This document shows positions 58,452 through 64,000 of a DNA stretch of 64,000 nt, piece by piece; position 1 is the stretch's first letter; every line of letters starts with the position of its first letter. The stretch is from Bacillota bacterium (GTDB taxonomy: Bacteria > Bacillota > Desulfotomaculia > Desulfotomaculales > Desulfallaceae). Under the pieces are notes generated by a model. It made no database searches. It saw only the letters and a list, made by a program, of their open reading frames with translations, and was not told the origin of the DNA. The stretch is from NCBI GenBank assembly GCA_023439185.1, contig JAEXOR010000037.1:8918-72917 (forward strand). The letters run 5' to 3'. The translations under genes were made by a program, and so were the position numbers.

Positions 58452-59168
58452 TTAATCACGCATTATTGCGGTCAGCCATTCAACAAAGCCGGGCAAACTG
58501 CCGGCTCCTTCCGCCGGGCTGTCAACCGGCTCATTATTAATCAAAGAATCAGTCACCAGGTAAGTTCGCATCCCGGCGGCCGCGGCAGGTACAATATCTT
58601 TCTCAACGTCATTGCCCACCATAAGACAATGTTCGGGTTTTAATTGTATCCGTGAAGCAATTTCCAGGTAATACTCGGGGTGCGGCTTGCAATAATGCAT
58701 AAATTCGTAACTGGTGACCAGCTCCCACGGCAGGTCGCCCACACCGGCCCAATTCATCCGGTCGCGAATAGCCGATTCCGGAAACAGAGGATCCGTAGCC
58801 AGTACAATCCGCAAACCCAACTCCCGTGTTTTAAGCACCGTCTGACCGGCTTTACTGCCCGGCACGGCGACCCTTGACAAATTATTAAATCGACGGGCAT
58901 AAAAGTCTTCCAGCAAGGGTTTTAAATCCTCAACCCTTTCACCAAGGCGCCCGTGAAAATCCGTCCAGAATACGGCAAAGTTGGTTTGCCCCTGCTCACG
59001 GTTCCGCATCATCGCGTTCGTACTGGCCAGCAGTTCCCGGACAAAATACCCTGGCTCCACAACCGGCGCCGCCGCCGCGGCGATTTCTTTAAGATATTCC
59101 TTCATAAATTCCCCGGCGTTTATCTGCAGCAAGGTACCGTCCAAATCAAATAAAACCGCTTTCAGCAC
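58452..59168 (-). CDS. HAD-superfamily hydrolase
   Basis: About 238 aa; GTG at 59168 is chosen because AAGGGAG lies upstream and the product opens with the motif I LKAVLFDLDGTLLQINAGE. Motif II is IVLATDPLFP, motif IV MVGNDVEKDIVPAAAAGMRT. Subfamily IA-like cap. Phosphatase with unknown substrate. Confidence 0.88.
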   Translation of the reverse strand: MLKAVLFDLDGTLLQINAGEFMKEYLKEIAAAAAPVVEPGYFVRELLASTNAMMRNREQGQTNFAVFWTDFHGRLGERVEDLKPLLEDFYARRFNNLSRVAVPGSKAGQTVLKTRELGLRIVLATDPLFPESAIRDRMNWAGVGDLPWELVTSYEFMHYCKPHPEYYLEIASRIQLKPEHCLMVGNDVEKDIVPAAAAGMRTYLVTDSLINNEPVDSPAEGAGSLPGFVEWLTAIMRD

Positions 59169-59219
59169 CTGACAACACTCCCTTTCCCCCAAAACAAAAA
59201 ACAATCACCATTAAAAACA

Positions 59220-59408
59220 TCATTTAGGGTATTTTCTTTGTGACTGCGCAGCATGGTACTCCGAAACAAATCGGTCCTTTTCCGCAAAGCATTCCGGACA
59301 CTCCCAGTCGTCAGGCAGTTCTTCGAATGCTGTGCCGGGTTTTACTCCGTCAGCGCCTTTTGCCGGGTCATAAACATAACCGCAGAGTTCACAAACCCAT
59401 TTTTCCAT
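59220..59408 (-). CDS. Rubredoxin
   Basis: 62 aa. Two CxxC pairs, [13 protein letters not shown] near the N-terminus and [15 protein letters not shown], plus the conserved aromatic GYVYDP and G-x-x-F. Length and spacing are textbook for a rubredoxin, an electron carrier used by anaerobes for oxygen detoxification or other redox steps. The tail ([15 protein letters not shown]) is slightly extended. Confidence 0.95.
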   Translation of the reverse strand: MEKWVCELCGYVYDPAKGADGVKPGTAFEELPDDWECPECFAEKDRFVSEYHAAQSQRKYPK

Positions 59409-59492
59409 ACCATGACCCCTTTCAATGAGCGATTACGCCTTCCAATTTCCAGATAAATTACAGTATGCTTATTAAATCATAAGCTTCGGCTT

Positions 59493-59897
59493 TTATTTAA
59501 TGAGCCAGTTTTCCACTGTCAGGCCTGGTATCCTTCTAAATTCTTTTTCATTGTTGGTAACTAAACTACCGCGACGTGAAAGAACCGTTGCGGCGATTAT
59601 TAAATCATTGGGCCCGGTGACAAAACCTGTTCTTTCCATGTCCGCCCGAATTGCAGAATATTCAATGGCAGCTTGATCATCAAAGGATATTATTTCAAAA
59701 GGCAAGAGAAATTTCTTTACCTTTTCCAGATTTTCTTCCTTCCTTTGACTCTTCTCAGCCCAATAAAGCAATTCAGCTTTGACCATCGATGGAATTTTTA
59801 TATCAGCGGGGCTATGTGACATGATGATATTCAACAATTGAAAATATTGGCCTTTTAAAAAATAAATGCAGATATTTGTATCAAGATAATATTTCAT
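59493..59897 (-). CDS. vapC: PIN-domain toxin (VapC-type)
   Basis: 134 aa. MKYYLDTNICIYFLKGQ, PSMVKAELLYWAEKSQR and TGPNDLIIAATVLSRRG supply the acidic PIN active-site residues (DTN, E, ND). VapC toxins cleave RNA. It overlaps the antitoxin gene by 4 bp and is AT-rich like it. Confidence 0.93.
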   Translation of the reverse strand: MKYYLDTNICIYFLKGQYFQLLNIIMSHSPADIKIPSMVKAELLYWAEKSQRKEENLEKVKKFLLPFEIISFDDQAAIEYSAIRADMERTGFVTGPNDLIIAATVLSRRGSLVTNNEKEFRRIPGLTVENWLIK

Positions 59898-60124
59898 AGC
59901 TCTTCTCGCTTTGAATCATTAGAAAAGTCTTTGCGCTTTTCAGTATTAAACGAATCGTCGTCTATCGAACCGAATAAACTGGCATAGTTTTCCGGCCAGC
60001 TATTGGCAAGAGATTCTTTAAGTCTTTCTGAAACCCATTTGGAAATTGAGGTTCGGTTAATTTTGGCGGCAGTTTCTATCTTGGATAATGTTTCATCATC
60101 AATATATAGTGATAATTGCGGCAT
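59894..60124 (-). CDS. Ribbon-helix-helix antitoxin
   Basis: About 76 aa; start at 60124 is preferred over 60145 for the protein start MPQLSLYIDDETL. QLSLYIDDETLSKIETAAKI followed by NRTSISKWVSERLKE is a CopG/MetJ-type fold; the C-terminal part is acidic. Pairs with the PIN toxin encoded downstream. Confidence 0.85.
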   Translation of the reverse strand: MPQLSLYIDDETLSKIETAAKINRTSISKWVSERLKESLANSWPENYASLFGSIDDDSFNTEKRKDFSNDSKREEL

Positions 60125-60209
60125 AGTAAAGGCACCCTCTTTCACAATTATATTATATATTATACTTGTGTTTACAATATTTTTTCAAATAAGCCTTTGT
60201 ATTTTGGAA

Positions 60210-60247
60210 TAAAATTCAAGTTATGAACAACCCGGACATATTTAGTC
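60210..60247. repeat. 38-bp direct repeat, left copy
   Basis: Its core AACAACCCGGACATA and nearby TAAAATTCAA recur at 62381-62418, flanking the SPOCS/secreted-protein segment. Confidence 0.65.
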
Positions 60248-60398
60248 GTAATTTTGATTATTTAAATCTAACATTTTAATTTTTTAAGCATATATTGGAT
60301 TAAATGTGCTTCTGGTAGAGGACATGGAGTGGAAAAAAATTTGAAGGTTGCCCGGGTAATCAGGTTAATTTTTGCAGGTTTTTAAGGAGGTTTAAAGT

Positions 60399-61631
60399 AT
60401 GCCGATACAATATTACTATAGCGAACCAGCAAATGTTTTATGTGTAAAAATTAAGGTTCCTGTGGTTCTGGCAGAAGCAGAAGTTCAAGTTATTATTGAC
60501 AACATCGCCACCTTGCCGGAATTAGCCCAAAAAGTTGACCACATTGATGCGCGCCTGCAGGACTTTGACGCAAGACCGATTTTTGTACATGAGAACGGTG
60601 ACCGTTGGATTAGCGTAATAGAACAAGAAGGTTGGGAAAGGTTCGGTTGGCACCAGAACAAACACCGTCAGCCGGTGGTTAAAAAGGTATTGATTAGCGG
60701 CACGCTGCATAAACAAATTTTTTACGTGGATAAAAAGGATCACGTCAAGCACGTTGGGGAAGATATACCCTTTGCCAAGGATGTAACCCTGGACGTAGCC
60801 CAACCCGTTGTGCACGAGGATGACGTCCATATACAACTGCACCATAAGAAAATCGATATGCGTTGGGATTTAAAACGGAATTCAAGGCTGCAGCAAACCG
60901 GAGTAATGATTTTCCAGGTTAAGGTTGTAGAAGAAAGGCAGATTTTTGTCCAGGTTTGCCCGAAGCTTAACAAAAAGTGCCCCCGCGGTGTCAATATCAT
61001 TAAAGACGGCAGTTTTGATTTTTGGGGCACCAACACCAACCCCGTATTCTGGGGTGCCAGCAACGTTCTGCGGGAAGGCAGCGCTTTAATGGGCGCTATA
61101 CCGAGCGAGCCGGCATCCTTATTCCAGGTTATTGACCGGGAGTTTCCCAGCGTCTCGCCCTCCTGCCAGTATAAACTGTGTTTTGATGCCAAAGAAATAC
61201 CCGACTACCTGAAATCGCCCGGAGGCACAACATCCTTTAACCTGATAGTGGAACTCTTTTTTATGGACCAAAACGGCAACGTGCTGGTCACTGAAACAAA
61301 CAGCTGGAACGCCAGTCAAATTCCAGACAACAGATTTACCAACTATTGTTTAAATGCCGTGTCCCCCGAAGGAACGGCTGAGGCGTTGGTTCGCTTCAGC
61401 TTTGAGCCCTTAAATTCCGCGGGCGGTAAGACTAGAAAATTTATACCGCCGCCGTGTAAACCACCGTGCCCACCTGTGCCGCCGCCTAAACCGCCATATC
61501 CACCGCCGCCGCCGTGCCCGCCTGAACCGCCGTGTCCGCCGCCACCGCCACCGCCGCCGCCTGTTCCCGTTAACACCGGCGCCGTGGTCATAGATAACGT
61601 TACGCTGGAGTGCGTTAGGGAAATGACCTAG
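60399..61631 (+). CDS. SPOCS (DUF3794) protein with proline-rich cysteine-containing tail
   Basis: 410 aa. Residues about 90-150 form a DUF3794/SPOCS domain (VKKVLISGTLHKQIFYVDKK and ISGTLHK pattern), which occurs in spore coat morphogenetic proteins. A beta-rich binding-like module follows (NIIKDGSFDFWGTNTNPVFW ... LVRFSFEPLN). Then comes a Pro-rich tract with five CP or PC pairs (about 350-387), ending VIDNVTLECVREMT. AAGGAGGTTTAAAGT precedes the ATG. Probably a spore surface or coat component, cross-linkable by the cysteines; exact role unknown. Confidence 0.7.
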   Translation: MPIQYYYSEPANVLCVKIKVPVVLAEAEVQVIIDNIATLPELAQKVDHIDARLQDFDARPIFVHENGDRWISVIEQEGWERFGWHQNKHRQPVVKKVLISGTLHKQIFYVDKKDHVKHVGEDIPFAKDVTLDVAQPVVHEDDVHIQLHHKKIDMRWDLKRNSRLQQTGVMIFQVKVVEERQIFVQVCPKLNKKCPRGVNIIKDGSFDFWGTNTNPVFWGASNVLREGSALMGAIPSEPASLFQVIDREFPSVSPSCQYKLCFDAKEIPDYLKSPGGTTSFNLIVELFFMDQNGNVLVTETNSWNASQIPDNRFTNYCLNAVSPEGTAEALVRFSFEPLNSAGGKTRKFIPPPCKPPCPPVPPPKPPYPPPPPCPPEPPCPPPPPPPPPVPVNTGAVVIDNVTLECVREMT

Positions 61632-61645
61632 CATCAATGAATTAA

Positions 61646-61683
61646 TCGTAATCAACAGCAACTGAACCATCAATATGAAATAG
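61646..61683 (+). pseudogene. Remnant of a second anti-sigma 3' end
   Basis: This stretch matches 58361-58398 at 33 of 38 bases. In frame it reads VINSN-stop-TINMK-stop, compared with VINGNWTINMK in the intact gene, the Trp codon TGG having become TGA. The following terminator is also duplicated. Confidence 0.7.
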
Positions 61684-61698
61684 CTTTCTTGTACCATT

Positions 61699-61729
61699 CC
61701 CCTGCCCCTTGCACCCCAAGGGACAGGGG
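61699..61729 (+). terminator. Terminator after the SPOCS gene
   Basis: CCCCTGCCCCTTG pairs with CAAGGGACAGGGG. A near copy of the hairpin at 58412. Confidence 0.75.
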
Positions 61730-61789
61730 ATAAACTTGTTGGAACCGATTACCCACACCAAGGCGGATAATTGCGAATAAAATGAAAAG

Positions 61790-61817
61790 CGGGCCGCCCT
61801 CTTAAACGGGTGGCCCG
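61790..61817 (-). terminator. Terminator of the secreted Tyr-rich gene
   Basis: CGGGCCGCCC pairs with GGGTGGCCCG; on the minus strand it is followed by CTTTTCATTTT. Confidence 0.75.
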
Positions 61818-61853
61818 ATCAATTTTTAAAACCAGTTGCAACATAGCTGCGTT

Positions 61854-62267
61854 TTACCTGTACACAACATAATACTGGGTTGTACCGTCACGATCCGTAT
61901 AACGATGCCAATCGTATTTAAAGTTGTCATTCAGGTAAACATACTGCCTTTTGCCGTTGTCATCAATATAGTAATACCATTTTCCACCCCGGTCGTAATT
62001 CACATAACGGGTGTATTTATTACCCTTGCCGTCGCGATACACGTACCGGTCACCCAGCCTGGTCCATTTTTTATCAGTAAACTTGGGCACAAGCACCCGG
62101 GAATCAAAATCCCCGGAACGGTAATAACCATGGTCCCCAAAGCTTACGCTGACGGCCCTGACATTGTCAAAGTTGGACACATACACCCTGGGCTGGGCGG
62201 CAAACGCCGTGGAAGCAAATACCAAGGAAAACAGCAAAGCCACCGCTATAATCGACGCCTTTCTCAT
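61854..62267 (-). CDS. Secreted tyrosine-rich protein, unrecognised
   Basis: 137 aa. A clear signal peptide (MRKASIIAVALLFSLVFAST, cut after AFA). The mature 113 residues are rich in Tyr, Arg, Asp and Gly with a repeated YxYxDGKGNK-like pattern: DRYVYRDGKGNKYTRYVNYD and WYYYIDDNGKRQYVYLNDNF. This suggests short beta-hairpin repeats, as in some cell-wall proteins. A GGGAGTGCGAGGCG stretch precedes the ATG. No family assigned. Confidence 0.6.
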   Translation of the reverse strand: MRKASIIAVALLFSLVFASTAFAAQPRVYVSNFDNVRAVSVSFGDHGYYRSGDFDSRVLVPKFTDKKWTRLGDRYVYRDGKGNKYTRYVNYDRGGKWYYYIDDNGKRQYVYLNDNFKYDWHRYTDRDGTTQYYVVYR

Positions 62268-62380
62268 CGCCTCGCACTCCCTTCCATCTTAATCATTTTA
62301 ACTAATCAGCCATTAATATAATGTGGCAATGGCTATTATAGTTCAGTAATAAGGTATTGTTCAATGATAAGATTAAGGGA

Positions 62381-62418
62381 TAAAATTCAAACCCTAACAA
62401 CCCGGACATAATTTAGTC
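62381..62418. repeat. 38-bp direct repeat, right copy
   Basis: Same orientation and length as 60210-60247, sharing TAAAATTCAA and AACAACCCGGACATA. Confidence 0.65.
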
Positions 62419-62447
62419 TTTAAACAAAAAATCGCCAGCCAAAGGGA

Positions 62448-63920
62448 CTAATATTGCCGCCTCAGGAGCAGACTTTTATACTCAACGGTAAAACCAATCC
62501 CTTGCAAAGCTTTTTTATAGGGACTTTCCAAAACCGGGCGGCCGTTAACGGTTTCCACGACGATTCTTTTCAGCGGGTTGAACTCCCGGGTTAACAGGGT
62601 TTTGCAGAAGGCAAAATACTCTGGTAAAGCCGGATCATCCGGTCCGGCTTTGATGATCAGCTCTTTGCCGTTGCGTTTGGCGATCACTTGCAGCCGGGCG
62701 CCGTGAAACACGACGTAATTGGTGGGCAGGCGGGCGGGCAGATCCGCGTCCATACCGGGCAGCTTGAGTCCGCAGGGCGATGCCGGGTCGGCGGCGTTCA
62801 GCCAATAGATACTGTCCTCGTTCAAACCCCGGCGCAGGAAACGGTATGCTTCCTGGGAAGCGAACTGCAAACCGGTAATTTGTTCGAAAAAATGCCCGGC
62901 GTAAATTTCCCCGGCAAACTCCATCAGGCGCAGAGTGCGGAAAATCCGCCGCCACTGCATTTCGGGCAGTTCATGCTGCAGCAGCTCGCGGAAAAGTACG
63001 CCGTAACGGGCAAAAAGCTGGCGGATCCGGTCTTTAGTTAATTCCTCCTGTTCGACGGGATCCCGCTCTTCGTTCTCCGGCAGGGCGTACCAGTTGCCCT
63101 GCAGGGGACGGGACGCGGACCAGCGGTTGTATCCCGCACGGCGGCCGAAGCCACGCCGGTCTTCGGCCTGGAAAGGTGTAAATTTGGTCAGGATGCCCTT
63201 GCGCAGCACGGCAAAACTGTCGTTGGTGACATCGCCCCGCCAAACATGTTCCCATAACCGGCGGGTCAAAACGTCACCGGGCAGACCGGTATGCCGGCTG
63301 AGGGCGAAGAAATCATATTTGCCCCACGGATCAGGGAAAAGCACCCGCGCTTCATCTGTTTCGCCTTCTTCACCCCGGGGTTCCGCTTCGGGGTGAAACA
63401 GTTCCCAATCCTCGCGCAAGCAAAAGCCCGCCCGCTTATGGCCGCGTCCAAACCAAATCAGGTCACTGGTCTGCATCAGACTGTCCAGCCAGGCGGTATA
63501 ATAGGGTTCCATGCGGGCGGTCAGAATGGCTTCCTCCCACAGCCCGGCCGGGCCGACATAACCGAACAATTGCTCCAGGCGCCCTTGCAAATCCTCCATA
63601 CCGGTTCCCTTTTCCGCGACCCCCTGGTAGGCGGCCAAAAACAGGGGCAGCATGGCAACCGGCAGGGCCTTGAATTCCGGCCGGCGGGCCCGCCGGGCCA
63701 TCATCAGCAAACGCTCCAGGTTTTCCCGGTCGCAGATTTCCTCTTCCGCACTGCCCCGGATTAGCACATCCGCCACAATATATTCCTCTTCCAGCAGGGT
63801 GGCCAGCGCCGCCGCGCAAGCTTCAGCCGGCAGGCCGAGGCGCCGGTGGACAAAATCCCGGGGCACGGGGCCGTAGTACGTCAGCCACTGGTGCACAAAA
63901 AGGGCGGTGTCGCTCTCCAA
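62448..63920 (-). CDS. C-terminal half of an Lhr-type ATP-dependent helicase
   Basis: 490 aa without helicase motifs. LTRRLWEHVWRGDVTNDSFA, then NRWSASRPLQGNWYALPENE, then RIRQLFARYGVLFRELLQHE match the C-terminal region of large bacterial Lhr proteins, which has winged-helix and DNA-binding modules. The ORF starts at TTG 63920, 16 codons after an in-frame TAA. Upstream in the same frame is the end of another protein. So Lhr is split, or interrupted by a nonsense codon. Confidence 0.75.
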   Translation of the reverse strand: MESDTALFVHQWLTYYGPVPRDFVHRRLGLPAEACAAALATLLEEEYIVADVLIRGSAEEEICDRENLERLLMMARRARRPEFKALPVAMLPLFLAAYQGVAEKGTGMEDLQGRLEQLFGYVGPAGLWEEAILTARMEPYYTAWLDSLMQTSDLIWFGRGHKRAGFCLREDWELFHPEAEPRGEEGETDEARVLFPDPWGKYDFFALSRHTGLPGDVLTRRLWEHVWRGDVTNDSFAVLRKGILTKFTPFQAEDRRGFGRRAGYNRWSASRPLQGNWYALPENEERDPVEQEELTKDRIRQLFARYGVLFRELLQHELPEMQWRRIFRTLRLMEFAGEIYAGHFFEQITGLQFASQEAYRFLRRGLNEDSIYWLNAADPASPCGLKLPGMDADLPARLPTNYVVFHGARLQVIAKRNGKELIIKAGPDDPALPEYFAFCKTLLTREFNPLKRIVVETVNGRPVLESPYKKALQGIGFTVEYKSLLLRRQY

Positions 63921-63968
63921 CTCCCCGGGTTCCGCCGTCGTCTCCCGTTCCCCAAGGGCGGCCGCCGT

Positions 63969-64000
63969 TTACAGGGCCCCCGCCAGCTTATACCCCGGCC
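63969..64000 (-). CDS. 3' end of an upstream gene, probably the Lhr helicase core
   Basis: The last codons PGYKLAGAL-stop run off the right edge, in the same frame as the Lhr C-terminal ORF. No more can be said. Confidence 0.4.
   Translation of the reverse strand, partial: PGYKLAGAL

Noticed and set aside
61440..61570. Gly-rich minus-strand ORF opposite the Pro-rich tract
   Set aside because: It is a composition shadow of the proline codons of the SPOCS gene.

Overview
The window looks like a chromosomal segment of a strictly anaerobic, endospore-forming Firmicute of moderate GC, most like the Desulfotomaculum/Pelotomaculum (Peptococcaceae-type) Clostridia. The evidence is a set of sporulation genes (SpoIIP-like, SspH-type and YjcZ-like small spore proteins, YtfJ/GerW, a SPOCS coat-like protein), ferredoxin-dependent 2-oxoacid oxidation, corrinoid methyl transfer with a RamA/RACo-type activator, a rubredoxin and a leucine T-box. 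The lineage is inferred from gene content only.

Layout. 1-6967: possible start of an alpha/beta SASP, a DUF4349 lipoprotein, a THUMP RNA methyltransferase, an MFS exporter, a LysM protein, a SpoIIP-like protein, a Cys-cluster protein and two small spore genes. 7071-10911: a T-box-controlled 2-isopropylmalate synthase without its C-terminal domain, a short membrane HtrA protease, exonuclease III, and a DUF2325 gene behind a Fur-like box. 10922-14998: a korABC-type 2-oxoacid:ferredoxin oxidoreductase with a GltD-like flavoprotein carrying ferredoxin clusters. 15130-21391: RarD-like permease, a TAXI-TRAP importer with an IclR regulator, and a class III aminotransferase. 21629-26187: zinc-ribbon protein, SIMPL protein, Spy/CpxP-like protein, Na/Pi symporter and DegV.

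26221-31986 is the most coherent accessory unit. It encodes an MtrH-like methyltransferase, a corrinoid protein, a UroD-family methyltransferase, an unrecognised 47-aa protein, a GntR/UTRA regulator and a corrinoid-activating ASKHA/ferredoxin protein. Three TGTATATACA-type operators lie in its control regions, two of them just downstream of good sigma-A promoters, and the corrinoid gene's leader can form a 13-bp duplex over its own Shine-Dalgarno. The methylated substrate is unknown.

32091-35372 encodes HtrA and a two-component system. 35392-37148 is a decayed patch (Phd/YefM-RelE pair with a frameshifted toxin, a truncated AAA ATPase, a frameshifted UPF0175 gene). 37249-42681 holds GerW, DUF2953, an ECF sigma/anti-sigma pair and a YtrA-type regulator with an ABC exporter. 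42879-48715 holds proA, a HicB-like protein, an alpha/beta hydrolase and EtfAB with a divergent FAD-oxidase-like partner. 49231-50480 is a divergent XRE / S24-repressor pair with twin operators. 50484-54629 holds a metallophosphoesterase, an LCM-type methyltransferase and a DinG-like helicase.

54698-54971 is a compact unit with a strong promoter, a structured leader and a 15-codon ORF with an excellent RBS; I know of no match. 55050-64000 holds an Rpn-type nuclease with a (GMEK)n tract, a sigma-54 activator fragment, a second sigma/anti-sigma pair, a HAD phosphatase, rubredoxin, a VapBC-like pair, a SPOCS/proline-rich spore protein and the C-terminal half of an Lhr-type helicase. Dispersed palindromic repeats occur in several intergenic regions. 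No rRNA, tRNA or CRISPR array was recognised.
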